Assembly (NCBI GenBank): GCA_030762895.1
Contig: CM061068.1
Coordinates: 157,314,811-157,378,810, forward strand
DNA: 64,000 nt
Reading direction: 5' to 3'
From: Sophora flavescens
Lineage: Eukaryota > Streptophyta > Magnoliopsida > Fabales > Fabaceae
Shown here: piece after piece, positions 9,149 through 20,818 of the stretch
How positions within the stretch are numbered: position 1 is the stretch's first letter
Layout: every line of letters begins with the position of its first letter
Program-made: the position numbers and the translations under genes
The notes under the pieces: model-generated
What the model was told of the DNA's origin: nothing
The model's database searches: none
The model's input: the letters and a program-made list of their open reading frames with translations, nothing else

Positions 9149-12100
9149 ATGGAGGGAGCTATCACTTATGATGGAGACATGTTCAAGCTAACTGCAGATA
9201 ACTACTCCTATTGGAAGCCGATGATGGAAGATCATCTATACTGCAAAGATTTGTATTTGCCAATTACCCAAAAGGATATGCCAGATGTGAAGACTGACAA
9301 AGATTGGGAGCTTCAGAATCGGAAAGCAGTGGCTATGATCCGGAAATATATTCATCGAAGCTTGTTCGAGCATGTATCAACTTATACCAATGCGTATGAG
9401 TCGTGGACAAAACTTGAATCCTTGATTCAAAAGAAGACGCCCATGAACAAAGCCCACCTTGTCAGACGATTGGTAAAGTTGGAGTACATGAGCGGTCAAA
9501 ATATGATCGAACATCTGAAAACTTTCAAAGGCATTGTTAATCAACTAACAAAGGCAGGCATGAGTGTTGATGATGAGTTGCAAACTCTTCTACTCCTCAG
9601 TTCTCTACCTGAGAGTTGGGACACTCTAGTTGTCACTCTCAGCAACTCTGCTCCAGACGGAAAGCTTAGCATGGATTCTGTTACAGACTGTTTGCTAAAT
9701 GAAGAGTCAATGTTGTTGAAAATAGAGGAAGGAGTAAGAATCGGGGAAAAGGATGTCGTGGAAAATCACAAGGTCGGTCCAAATCTCGAACCAGACTAAA
9801 TTGTTATTACTGTGGCAAACCAGGGCACGTAAAGCGTGAGTGTAGATTCTTGAAAAGAGACCAACAAGTTGGAACAGTCCACCCTGACCAGATTGACCCG
9901 AAGAAGAAGAAAGAAGATGGAACAACTACTGCAGTGGCCTCGAATGATGAGAATATATTTCTTGTCGAAGAAGAAAATTATCTAAATGTTGCATCAGATG
10001 ATTACATATGGATAATTGACTCAGGAGCATCCTTCCACATCACACCTCACGAAGAATTCTTCTCATCATACCAAAAAGGAGAATTTGGTACGGTGAAGAT
10101 GGGAAACCATGTCACAAGTAAAATCGTCGGTATTGGTGAAGTAACTTTGATGACTGAAAATGGAAATAAGCTTGTGCTGAAGGAGGTCAGACATGTACCC
10201 GAGATGCGTCTGAACCTTATCTCAGTGGGAAAGCTAGATGAAGCCGGGATGATAAACCAATTTTGTAGCGGCAGATGGAAACTCAACCGAGGAAGTATGA
10301 TTATTGCTCGCGGCAGAAAGGAAGGCTCTCTGTACATTATGCAGGGAAAGATATGCAAGGGGGAGACGAATGTTGCTCAAGACGCAACCAAAGAACTGTG
10401 GCATAGACGACTGGGCCACATGAGCGAGAAGGGTCTGGAGATCCTTGCAAAAGATCATCTCCCAAACATAAAAGGGCAGCCACTTGAATCCTGTGAAGGC
10501 TGTCTAGCAGGCAAACAACACAGAGTATCTTTTAAAAGATTAGATGATGCAAGAATAAGAAAGCAGATTTTGGATCTTGTTCATTCAGATGTTTGCTCAA
10601 CGTCTGAAAGGTCTGTTGGTGGTGCTCAATACTTTGTTACCTTCATTGATGATCACTCTAGGAAGGTGTGGGTGTATCCATTGAAGACGAAAGATCAAGT
10701 TCTTCAAGCTTTCAAGGAGTTTCATGCTTCTGTAGAACGAGTATCTGAAAGAAAACTGAAATGCTTGAGAAGTGATAATGGCGGAGAATACATAGGTCTG
10801 TTTGAGACATATTGCAAAACTCATGGGATAAGACATGAGACAATTCCTCCCAAGACACCTCAGATGAATGGAGTAGCTGAAAGGATGAACAGAACGATCG
10901 TAGATAAAGTCAGAAGCATGCTTTCTCAAGCAAAACTTCCCAAATCATTTTGGGGCGAAGCAGTGAAAACTGCAGTTGATCTGATAAATCTGTCTCCTTC
11001 AAGACCTTTAAATGGAGAGATTCCAAATAAAGTATGGACTGGAAAGAAAGCCTCTTATGGTCACTTGAGAGTCTTTGGGTGTAGAGCGTTTGTCCACATT
11101 CCTAAAGATGAAAGAGCAAAGCTAGATGCAAAGACGAAGTAATGTATATACCTTGGTTCTCCAAGAGATGAACTTGGTTTCAGATTATGGGATCCTGCAC
11201 ACGAGAAGATTGTTCGAAGCAGGGATGTGGTGTTCTTTGAAGATCAAACGATCCAAGATATTAAGCAATCTGAGAAGCCAAAGCACAAAGTGATTTATGA
11301 TTCAAGTCCTGTTGTGATAAACAATTCAGGGGGAGAGAATCCATAAAGGAATGATGAACATGATCAGGAGGAACAATCTGATCAGACAAAACAACCTGAC
11401 CAGATAGAACAAAGTCAGGATCAGATGATGGAGAATGATGAGACAGAAGAAGAATCTCAAGTAAGACGATCCAGAAGAGTCAGACAACCATCAAGAAGAT
11501 ATTATTCAGATGAATATGTCAATCTCACTGATGAAGGAGAACCTGAAAGCTTCATAGAAGCAATTGAGACGAATGATAAGGAGAAATGGTTGCAAGCCAT
11601 GGAAGAAGAAATGCAGTCCCTGAAAGAGAATCAGACGTATGACCTGGTGAGATTACCAGATGGAAGAAAGGCATTGAAAAACAAATGGGTGTTCAAGCTC
11701 AAGAAGGAAGAGAACAACCCAAACCCCAGGTACAAAGCAAGAATTGTTGTAAAGGGGTGCAACCCGAAGAAAGGCATAGATTTCGAAGAAATCTTCTCAC
11801 CAGTGGTGAAGATGACATCTATTAGAGCAATTCTCGGTCTAGCTGCAAAACTAGACTTGGAGATTGAACAACTTGATGTAAAAATAGCATTCCTACATGG
11901 AGACCTAGAGGAGGAAATCTATATGGAGCAACCAGAAGGTTTTGCAGAACCAAGCAAGGAACACCTAGTGTGTCGTCTGAAGAAAAGCCTCTACAGTCTG
12001 AAGCAGGCTCCAAGGCAATGGTACAAGAAGTTTGATCTCTTCATGACCCAACACAATTTCAAGAAGACCTCCGCAGTCCATTGCGTGTTTGTGAAGAACT

Positions 12101-13107
12101 ATGAGAATGGTGAATCCATCATACTTCTGTTGTATGTTGATGATATGCTAATTATTGGGAAAGATAAGGCGAAAATAGCTGCTCTCAAGAAGGCATTAAG
12201 CAAGTCTTTTGCCATGAAAGATCTGGGTGCAGTGAAGAAGATTCTTGGAATGAAGATAACTAGAGATCGTTCTAGAAGGATGCTGTGGATGTCACAAGAA
12301 GACTATATCTAGAAAGTTCTTGAAAGGTTCAACATGCATAATGCCAAACCTGTGCATGTTCCATTACCTGGTCATCTCAAACTGAGTAAGACGCAATATC
12401 CAGGGAATGAAGAAGAAAAAGAAGAAATGAACAAGGTGCCCTATTCTTCTGCAGTGTGTAGTCTTATGTATGGTCTGTACAAGACCAGACATTGCTTATG
12501 CTTTCGGAGTTGTGAGTAGATTCCTATCAAATCCAGGAAAGGAACACTGGAATGCAGTGAAATGGATACTACGATATCTGAGAGGAACTGCCAAAAGCTG
12601 CTTGTGTTTTGGCAATGGAAATTTAAAGCTTCTTGGGTATTTAGATGCAGATATGGCAGGATATGTGGATTCAAGAAAGTCTACATCAGGATATCTAATT
12701 ACTTTTGTAGGGGGAGCTATCTCATGGCAGTCAAGACTACAAAAGTGCATTGCTTTAAGTACTACAAAAGCAGAATTCATCGCAATCACTGAAGGTTGCA
12801 AAGAGATCTTGTGGATGAAGAAGTTCCTACAAGAGTTAGGACAGGATCAGGAAAGTTATATTCTCTATTGTGACAGTCAGAGCGCAATCCATCTCAGTAA
12901 GAACTCGACATTTCATTCAAGGTCGAAACACATCGACGTAAGGTATCACTGGATCCGTGATGGAAAGTAAACTGCTGTAGATTGAGAAAATACGCACAAA
13001 AGATAACGGGGCAGATATGATGACAAAAGCTGTAACGAAAGAGAAGATAGGAGTCTGTAAAGAAGTTGCAGGCTTAGCATCAACCCCAAACCGATTCAAG
13101 GATATTT
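9149..13107 (+). pseudogene. Ty1/copia (Tork-type) gag-pol, broken
   Basis: Domains in order: gag of the UBN2 type (about 9180-9700), CCHC knuckle (9802-9843), aspartic protease DSGAS (10018), zinc-binding and DDE integrase (HRRLGH near 10400, CEGC near 10490, HSD, DNGGEY and NGVAERMNR), reverse transcriptase (about 11640-12300, YVDDM near 12133) and RNase H (DADMAGY near 12640, DSQSA near 12870). The integrase-before-RT order makes it copia. ATG 9149 is followed by a typical MEGA..W..M start. Breaks: frameshift near 9716 before the knuckle; TAA 11140-11142; TAA 11344-11346; TAG 12310-12312; a small deletion with frameshift near 12466; and a frameshift near 12965 in RNase H. The lineage name rests on the overall resemblance to Tork/TNT elements. 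Confidence 0.93.
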
Positions 13108-13118
13108 TCCCTTTGGCT

Positions 13119-13131
13119 GAAGGGGGAGATT
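13119..13131 (+). promoter_or_regulatory. Polypurine tract of the Tork-type element
   Basis: GAAGGGGGAGAT lies directly before the TG of the 3' LTR. This is the expected primer for plus-strand DNA synthesis. Confidence 0.8.
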
Positions 13132-13553
13132 TGTAGAAATTTCAGCCAAAGCAAGTCCCACATTGTATGGGAGCTAACTTGGAGAGCCCCCTTAAGCCTA
13201 TATAAAGAAGCTTAAGAGGTTCTAACTAATCACACCAATCCTCACAAGAGAGAGTGAGAGAAAAATAGAGAGATCCTTAGAGAGAGTTTTCTCAAAGAGA
13301 AAAATAGTGAGCCAATTTGTGAGAGTGTTATCCACAAATTGAGGATACAATATTCTTGTATTTTTGTATTCCCATTATTGTTATAGTGGAAGTTTAAGCG
13401 GCCTACGGGTCCCGTGGTTTTTTCCTTGCTCACATTGAGAAGGTTTTTCCAGGTTAAAAATTGTCCGGTGTTATTACACTTATTTTTACGCTTCCGCTTA
13501 GTGCATATTTTTGAGTTCACAGAGGAGGGAAATTATGCTGGTATTTCCCAACA
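13132..13553 (+). mobile_element. 3' LTR of the Tork-type copia element (422 bp)
   Basis: It starts TGTAGAAATTT after the polypurine tract and ends ATTTCCCAACA. It contains AGTCCCACATTG, a TATA box (CTATATAAAG near 13198) and a U5 part with the usual ATTTTTACGCTTCCGCTT ending of copia LTRs. Unusually, it is followed one base later by a primer-binding site, so it also has the context of a 5' LTR. Confidence 0.85.
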
Positions 13554-13554
13554 G

Positions 13555-13790
13555 TGGTATCAGCGCCATGGTTTGGCCTGATGGTGGAGCGGGAGTGGAT
13601 CCAGGTGTATTGGATCCTTGTATCGAAAGTCTTCCTGACCAAGGTGGAGTTGGTTTGTATATATATATGCTTACCAATATTGTATGTAAGCTTTGTACAT
13701 TATATGTGTATGTATGTGATGTACCTAAATGCAGTGTTAATGTGAATTGATGAGGGATGGTTGTGCAGGTGGGAAATATAGAAAAACAGT
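13555..13790 (+). mobile_element. Primer-binding site and leader of a second, truncated copy of the Tork-type element
   Basis: TGGTATCAG at 13555-13563 matches the initiator-tRNA-Met primer site and lies one base after the LTR end. About 230 bases of leader follow, with no gag, before CACTA-type repeats begin. This shows a former arrangement internal region - LTR - internal region. Confidence 0.7.
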
Positions 13791-14358
13791 GAATAATGAA
13801 AAAAGAGGGGGAGGGGGGATAGGTAGCGCTTTCTTGAAAAAACGCTGTCTAAAGTGACAAATAGACAGCGCTTCCTTGAGAAAGCACTGTCTAAAGTATG
13901 TAATAGATTGTCTTATTACCAATTTTAGACAGCGCTTTCTCAAGGAAGCGCTACCTATTCCTACTTTCGGTAACGCTTTCTTGAAAAAACACTGCCTAAA
14001 GTGACAAATAGATAGCGCTTCCTTGAGAAAGCGCTGTCTAAAGTATGTAATAGAGCTTTCTCAAGGAAGCGCTACCTATTCCTACTTTCAGTAGCGCTTT
14101 TTTGAAAAAACGCTGCCTAAAGTGACAAATAGATAGCGCTTCCTTGAGAAAGCGCTGTCTAAAGTATGTAATAGATTGTCTTATTACCAACTTTAGACAG
14201 CGCTTTCTCAAGGAAGCGCTACCTATTCCTACTTTCAGTAGCGCTTTTTTAAGCGCTATTGAATCTCTCCCACCTTCAGTAGCGGGTGAATAGATAGCGC
14301 TTTGAAGCGCTACTAAAGGCAAAAAAAAGCGCTACTGAAGCCCTTTTCTGTAGTAGTG
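13791..14358. mobile_element. End of a CACTA transposon with 147-bp subterminal repeats
   Basis: The right edge reads ...CTGTAGTAGTG (reverse complement CACTACTACAG), a CACTA terminus, followed by TAA. Inside, the palindrome AGCGCT recurs many times. The array unit starts at 13825, 13972, 14093 and 14240 (spacing 147, 121, 147; the second copy lacks 26 bases), and within each unit AGCGCTT blocks alternate in orientation. Such arrays are transposase-binding regions in CACTA elements. The other end is absent on the left, so this is a truncated copy. It cuts into the LTR of the SIRE-type element. Confidence 0.85.
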
Positions 14359-14557
14359 TAAACAGTTTAAATAACCTTTGGACGGATAACTCTTTGCAAG
14401 AGTCCAAGCACTCTATACCTTATATTATTTTGGATATTCCTGCATAAACCGAAATCACTTGTTAGATCTCAACTAACACTTTGCCTAGTAAATTTAATCC
14501 TTTTGTTAACATCAAAACCTAGAGATTAAATAAACCAGAACCACTTTGGTTCCAACA
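14359..14557 (-). repeat. 3' LTR remnant of the SIRE-type element
   Basis: The 199 bases match the outer 199 bases of the 5' LTR one to one without gaps. The rest of the LTR was lost to the left of the CACTA end. Confidence 0.92.
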
Positions 14558-14572
14558 ATATCCCCCTTTTTG
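14558..14572 (-). promoter_or_regulatory. Polypurine tract of the SIRE-type element
   Basis: On the minus strand AAAAAGGGGGATAT abuts the LTR start TGTTGG. Two further similar tracts (near 14625 and 14915) lie inside the element, as is common in this lineage. Confidence 0.8.
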
Positions 14573-14999
14573 ATGATGACAAAAACTGATTAAATTTAAG
14601 TAGCAAAGTCTAAGAGAGCTTGCAAAGCTCCCCCTAAGACATAGCATTCAACAGATCAAAGCAGTTAAGGCATATAAAACCAAGTCTTATTTGCAAGATA
14701 ATATAATTATCAGACCAAGATAGTAGCTTATCAAACATTTGTGAATAAACAGTTCAAAGCAGTATCAGAGCATAATTTACTTTAGACAAAATTTAGGCAT
14801 AAGAAGTCAAGGCAATGTATCATCAAGATGAATAGTTTAAACTTATGCATATGCAGACAAAATATGTTCCTTTTCCAAACAAAAAAAAACTGTATAAATT
14901 TAATCTTTCCTTTCTCCCCCTTTTTTGTCATTAGACAAAAAGGTAAAAGGAGTGGACCATCATAGTCAGCAAAACATATAAGATAAAGAAAGAAAAGGT
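14573..14999 (-). other. Noncoding tail between env-like ORF and polypurine tract of the SIRE-type element
   Basis: AT-rich, no open frame. It contains extra polypurine-like stretches at about 14622-14634 and 14908-14922 (plus-strand CTCCCCCT and CTCCCCCTTTTTTG). Confidence 0.6.
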
Positions 15000-17069
15000 T
15001 TAGGTAGGAGGAGGAGGTGGAGGGGGTTGGTTTTGATTTGGGTTTTGGCTTTTCTGAAAATCCATCAATAAAGCCAGCATCTGAGTCACCATTGTATTTG
15101 TAGGGGCCAAAGTATCTTGAACTTGCTTCTGTACCCTTTCTTCAAGCTGTTGTGCCATCTGTTCTGTCTTCTCTTCAACTATCTTCCCAACCTTATCATC
15201 AACAATTCTTCCAATGATGTCCTCAAGATTTGGTAGCAAGGATAATTGTCTTGAGCTCTCAACAGTGTCTGAGACAGTGTCTTGAGCTTGGGCTGGTGGA
15301 TGAACCATAGCAAGAGCTAATGGTTGAGATGATGTCTTAGCAGACTCAACACCTTGCTTAGAAGCACAGACCTTAGCAGACTGCTCGGTCAGAGTTGGCT
15401 CAACAGTATCAACAACAATAGCATCATCTAAAACAGTTGAAGGTTCAGAAGCAGGTCTGGAAAAGATTTCAGCATTTAGATCAGGGCTTTCTACAATTAA
15501 CTCTTCTGTTGTATGTTCAGAGGCTGAGGTTGAAGCTGAAACAGTGGCATATTGTAGAATTGACTCAGGGACATCCTTTGCCCAATGAATAGGAGTGCTT
15601 TCCTCCACATCTTTGCTGGTAATGGGGAGTGCCCACAGATCTTTGTAGATCATATGTCTGAACTTAGAGAGTCCACACTTTCCCCTGACTTTGGGAATTT
15701 TCTACTTTTCTTCTTGAGATAGGCCAAAACAAGAGGCTTCCCAAGTGCAGTGGATTATGTGAGACTTCCAGAAGTTAGCAGCTATTCTTTCTTCTATTTT
15801 CCCAACAGCTTCCAAGTGCAGATAGTACTCAAGCATAGAGTAATCAAATGTTTCTTCAGATAAGTCCAGCATTGCAGAATGAGCTTCAGGCATGACTCCT
15901 TTGTTTCTTCTGCACTTTCTGTCTTTGTCCTTATTAAGATCAATCCTGCTAAGCCTTGGACAAACAGGGTAAGGAGCAATTCCTAGTTTGGTTGTCTTTC
16001 CATGCCGAAGCCAGGTGAATGGAGCAAAGTGTGCAGCTCTGTCAACTTGGAAGTGACTGAACTCCCATTTCAGTATCTCATAGAAAAACTGATCTTGGAA
16101 GAAGTCAGAGGCTCTTCCATAGATACTGGGGTGTTTGAACGTCATCCATTTTGTGTTGCCATCCATAATGATGGGAACATGCTCAGAAGATCTGGCTCTC
16201 TTCTCAGGTAGAGTATGCAGCTTGTTCCTTTTTGGGTCAGTCTGCCATACTGGTATGATATGCCTATCTACTCCATCAGTGAAGGGGATCAATGGAGGGG
16301 GTTTTATGAGGTGAGGGTAAATTTTACTTCTAGGGAGACGTTTAAGGGGTAAGTGGGTAAGAAGAGGTCCACGTTGGTTGTGCATTTATGAAGGAAAGGG
16401 TCCTTTGGGAGACTGAGCGTTTGGATATTTGTTGGTCCATTGGTAGTCCTCATATGGTTCATATTCATATTCAGCGAGAGGGTACCACCTGGTAAGAGGA
16501 GTGTTAGGGTCAATATCAGGGTAAGGTTGGTGAGTGTGAAACAGAGCTTTCCAATCTCTCTTGATCTTCGCCCAATTCTCATATTTGTTAGCAAAGATAG
16601 TGGATAAGGGTACAATAGGTGGAAAGAGTTGTCTAAGAGGTTTAGGAAAAGGGGCACCTGGGCAAATTCCATCATCAGTTTGATGAAACTAGGGGTCAGA
16701 ATCAGGTATAATTGGTGGAAAGATGGTTTTGATAGGTGTAGGATGTAGTATGGTCAGTTGATTTGAGGTGCTTTGTGGTGAGAATGGGGTTGTGGTTTGG
16801 TTAGTTTGGGTTCTTTGAGGTGAAGGTTAGGGTGTGGGTAGAGTTTGTCTATATACATTATCAAAGAATCCTTCAGGAGCAGAGACACTATCATTCACAA
16901 TATTGACAACAGGAGCATCTTCTGCTAAACTAACAGGAATTTCAGCAGAGATTACCTCAGAGGCTGCAAAGGTCCTTGCTTTTCTTGCAGGTTGCCTATT
17001 CTTGGTAGGCACAGCAGCAGTTTCACTTGCTTTCTTCTTCTTCAAGATTGTTCCAAGAGGAACATTGTC

Positions 17070-17114
<45 letters not shown>

Positions 17115-18113
17115 TTCTGAAGGCAGAACCAGATTCTTTGCTCTCTTAGGAGCAGGTTGAGGTGCCTCAGCTGTAGGCTCATTAATCATAATGCCTCTAG
17201 TAGGCCTTCTAGGGTTAGGCTTCCTGTCAGCCATTGTCTTCCTCTTGGTTCCTTTCTTTAGACCAAGGATTGCAGCATTGTTAGCCTCAAGTGATTCTTC
17301 TTTAATCTTCATCTTCTCCTCAAGCTTGGCCAACTCCACTTGCTTGTATGTGCTAAATTGCATGCCACTGAGATTAACTTTGCCAAAATCAGCAGCTTGT
17401 ATTCCTTTCTCACGAAGGAGTCTTTCTTGTTCATCCTTAGGCTTTGCACTCAGAGCATCGTACAAGCCTTGCTGCTTGAAAATCTTTGACAGAAGGTGAG
17501 TGAAGGTGATGTGAGAAGTAGATTCTTTGTTGGTAATGGCATCTTTGAAGTGATGAAACAGGATCCAGGGTAAGTTGATCTTTGTTTCAAGAGCTAGATG
17601 GCAAAGACAGAACTTGTGAAGAGCTGATAAGTTGTCCTTAGACCCAATCTTATGCAGCACCACCTTGTTCAGGATTTGGTGAAAAATCCTGATGTGATCC
17701 TTCATCTCAGAGGATTTCCAAGAGTGAGTTCTTACGGTGTCTTGCCTCATTAGGGTAACAACGATTGTCTCTGAACCACCTAGGTCTTCTTCCCAGTTCT
17801 CTGTGAAGACCGAACCTTCTTGAGCACATGCAATATCATCAGAGATGGTTTTCTCGGACACTATTACTTTTCTTCCCAGCACAAACCCAACTACTTCTGT
17901 TTCAATAATCTTTGGTCTTCTCCAGAATTCCCTTATCAAATCTGTATACACTGAGACCTTTTCCAGAAAGATTCCATCCCATCCAACAGCGTTAATGAAC
18001 TTACTCACATCCAAATTGTATTCTTGTAGAATTCCAAAATTGAAGTGATGTTCCACAGATATAGACATAATGTCAGTTGCAAAAGCAGGCATGAGAGCAG
18101 AGGTTGAAGCCAT
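15000..18113 (-). pseudogene. Env-like ORF of the SIRE-type element, broken
   Basis: It lies after RNase H and before the polypurine tract, the place of the env-like ORF in SIRE1-type elements. I place the start at the ATG whose reverse complement is 18111-18113 (MASTSAL), although the frame is open further up to 18284. Residues 1-290 are globular; then come a Lys/Glu coiled-coil-like stretch, a basic segment (KRKTMADRK), a run of about 15 Asp (plus strand 17071-17115) and a Lys-rich segment. The frame stops near 16827. The remaining parts are in 16385-15702 and 15653-15000, the latter with a coiled coil (EEKTEQMAQQLEERVQ) and a Pro-rich tail. Breaks include a stop near 16827, a stop near 16690, a frameshift near 16385 and a stop near 15700. 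I see no convincing transmembrane segment, so the env label is positional only. Confidence 0.75.
17071..17115. repeat. TCA/TGA trinucleotide run encoding poly-Asp
   Basis: Fifteen repeats of the trinucleotide lie within the env-like frame on the minus strand and encode an Asp run. The same run gives a Ser run in the opposite frame. Confidence 0.9.
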
Positions 18114-18596
18114 TGTTGAGTAAGATGAGTTAAGGTTTGGAAGAACAAGGGAAACAGAGAGTTCGAAAGTTTCAGAGAGAGGTTGACAGGGATGAAGAGA
18201 AGCGACAAGTTTTTCAGAGGGAAAGAGGTTACTTTTAAAGGTTTCTGAAAAACAACAGTTTCCAAAAAAAATTTGACAAGACATGTCATTATGTGTAAAA
18301 CGGCGTTGTTAAATTGGGACCATAAAAAGTTATGATGGGATTGATGGAGGTAGCTGACTCAGCAAGGAAAAAAACGTTTTACATAAATTTGTTCAAGGAC
18401 AAATTAATATAAACAATAAATGTGTGCATAGACGAGTCCAAACAAAACTAAGAGTGGACGCGTAAAGACATATGTAGTGGACGCGGGACACCAACAGAAA
18501 TGGACGGGTACACTCCACGTTCTCTGGACGCCATGACTAGTGGACGTGCAAAGAAAACATGCAATAGACGACCAATTCAACAACAAATATACTAAC
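18114..18596 (-). other. Spacer between pol and env-like ORF of the SIRE-type element
   Basis: No open frame. The part 18417-18575 is rich in the words GTGGACG and GGACGNG, seen about seven times. Similar words recur in the LTR at 24090-24320. Confidence 0.5.
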
Positions 18597-19914
18597 TCAA
18601 TCCACATACAGCATATTTAAATGCTTTCTAATAAAGATAAATCTATCCTCAACAAGAGGTTTAGTGAAGATATCTGCCCTTTGGTGGTCATTATCTACAA
18701 ATTGAACATCAAACACACCTTTTTGCACATAATCCCTAATATAATGATATTTGATTTCTACATGCTTAGCTCTAGAATGCAATATTGGATTCTTAGATAA
18801 ATTGATTGTAGCAGTATTATCACACATAAGTGGAATACTACTTACAAATACATTGTAGTCCTCCAATTGGTGTTTGATCCATAGAAGTTGTGAGCAGTAA
18901 CTTGCAGCTGATATGTACTCTGCTTCAGTAGTTGATAGAGCAATGGTACTTTGCCTTTTGCTTGACCATGATACTAGGTTAGCTCCAATGAAGTGACATC
19001 CTCCACTGGTGCTTTTTCTTTCAATTCTATCTCCAGCATAGTCAGCATCACAAAAACCAACTAATCTGTAATCTTTATCTTTCTTAAAGCATAACCAAGA
19101 TTAGTAGTACCTATTAAATATCTAAATATTCTCTTAACTGCTGATAAGTGAGTTTCTCTAGGATCAGACTGAAACCTAGCACATAAGCATAAACTAAACA
19201 TTGTATCAGGTCTAGAAGCAGTTAGATATAAGAGGGATCCAATCATACCTCTGTATATCTTCTGATCTACCTTTTTATCTTTATCATCTTTGTTTAGTGT
19301 GGTTGTGGGGTGCATAGGAGTGTTCATAGGTTTGCAGTCATCCATCTTAAACTTTTTGAGTAATTCCTTTGTGTATTTAGTTTGATGGATGTACACCTCG
19401 TCCATAGACTGTTTAACTTGAAGTCCAATGAATAATTTGAGTTCTCCCATCATGCTAATTTCAAACTCTTTCTGCATTAACTTAGAAAATTCCTTTCACA
19501 GAGATTCATTAGTAGCACCGTAAATGATATCATCAACATAAATCTGTACTATAATGAAATCTGACTTAATAGATTTTCTAAATAAAGTTGTGTCTACTTT
19601 TCCTCTGTTAAAACCATTTTCTATTAGAAAAGAACTTAACCTATCGTACCAAGCTCTAGGAGCTTGTTTAAGTCCATACATTGCTTTCTTAAGTTTATAA
19701 ACATGTTCAGGGTGATTTGTACTTTCAAAGCCAGGAGGTTGCATGACATATACTTCTTCATTAATAAAGCCATTTAAAAAGGCACTTTTAACATCCATTT
19801 GAAAAAGCATAATGCTATGATGTGTAGCAAACGATATTAAAATTCTAATAGCTTCTAGCCTAGGAACTGGTGCAAAAGTTTCAGTGTAGTCTATACCTTC
19901 TTCTTGTGAATATC
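18597..19914 (-). pseudogene. SIRE-type pol, reverse transcriptase and RNase H part, broken
   Basis: On the minus strand the reverse transcriptase starts mid-domain at the junction with the CACTA fragment (TETFAPV motif), continues with MDVKSAFLNG, the YVDD box near 19535, and the thumb. RNase H follows with DADYAG near 19045, TTEAEY near 18935 and a typical HSRAKHVEIKYH box near 18770, then a TGA at 18597-18599. Breaks: TGA at 19496-19498 replaces a sense codon in frame, and a one-base frameshift lies near 19075 between thumb and RNase H. The upstream part of the reverse transcriptase and the end of integrase are missing. Confidence 0.92.
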
Positions 19915-20818
19915 ACTAGTGGAAAATATACATTAGATGGTAAAGGTTTACGTCAGTTAACCAAAAACTAGACGTTAAAAAGGGGGCGGTGGCAGTTTTG
20001 TAAATAATTAATTCACTGTTAACGTCAGTTGTTTTAAGGACTGACGTTAAAAGTGAGGCGGTGGCAGTTTTGTAAATATAAAATCACTATTTTGCGCTAA
20101 TTGTTTATTGAACTCGACGTTAAAAGTGTTTTGGAAGAAATTATTAAAACTTTTAACGCCGATTGTTTATAAACCCGACGTTATAAGTGTGATTTTTACT
20201 TGATTAAATAAATAAGCGACGTAAATAATCAACTCATTCCTATCTTTCTTTCGTTGTCATCTCAGGGTTGTCACTCTTAACGCAGATCATCACTCCATAT
20301 AGTGCAGTTTATTTCTAATCTTTTTTTAAAAAAAAATTATTTTTAATCTTAATTAATTAGCTTGAATTAGTAAATTAACAAATTCTTGTGCAAATTAAAA
20401 TAAATAAACACTTAACATAAAACAAGTTATATAAGTATAATCAAATCGTATCTCATTGAAGCGATTCATAAGTTACAATTACATGTTTAAAAGATAAAAA
20501 ATTTCCGCAAGATATATAGCACTAAAATTAAAAAAGTTTCTGCTTCAACATCATTTTCTTCTCAGTCCTGCGCTGATCAGAATCTCCAACATTGATTCTT
20601 CTCATTGAAGCGATTCATAAGTTACAATTACATGTTTAAAAGATAAAAAATTTCCGCAAGATATATAGCACTAAAATATAAAAAAGTTTCTGCTTCAACA
20701 TCATTTTCTTCTCAGTCATGTGCTCAGAATCTCCAACATTGAATGCATCCCCTCCCTCATTTGAAGTCGATGCTCCATCTGAATCCACAGTCACTTTGGA
20801 GCCGTGGCAGAGTGAATG
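19915..20818. mobile_element. CACTA fragment inserted in the SIRE-type pol
   Basis: It begins CACTAGTGGAAAA at 19917 and carries subterminal copies of ACGTCAGTT/AACTGACGT-type words. It aligns, in reverse, with the right end of the 31187-37308 CACTA (about 36650-37308). The similarity stops at about 20818 without a second terminus, and part of pol is missing across the joint. It therefore looks like an insertion followed by a deletion. A 147-bp internal duplication (20455-20601 and 20602-20745) is absent from the other copy. Confidence 0.85.
20455..20745. repeat. Tandem duplication (about 147 bp) within the CACTA fragment
   Basis: The stretch starting CTCATTGAAGCGATTCATAAG is present twice with a few small differences. 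The related copy near 36790-36900 has it once. Confidence 0.85.

Noticed and set aside
13555..13563. tRNA-like word TGGTATCAG as part of a tRNA gene
   Set aside because: Only the primer-binding part is present, next to an LTR edge; no cloverleaf.
13791..14358. Regular repeats with spacers, superficially like a CRISPR array
   Set aside because: The units are long (147 bp), the spacers are repeated as well, and the right edge is a CACTA terminus in a plant repeat region.
16834..17160. Frame with a long Ser run on the + strand
   Set aside because: It is the reverse of the poly-Asp trinucleotide run in the env-like ORF.
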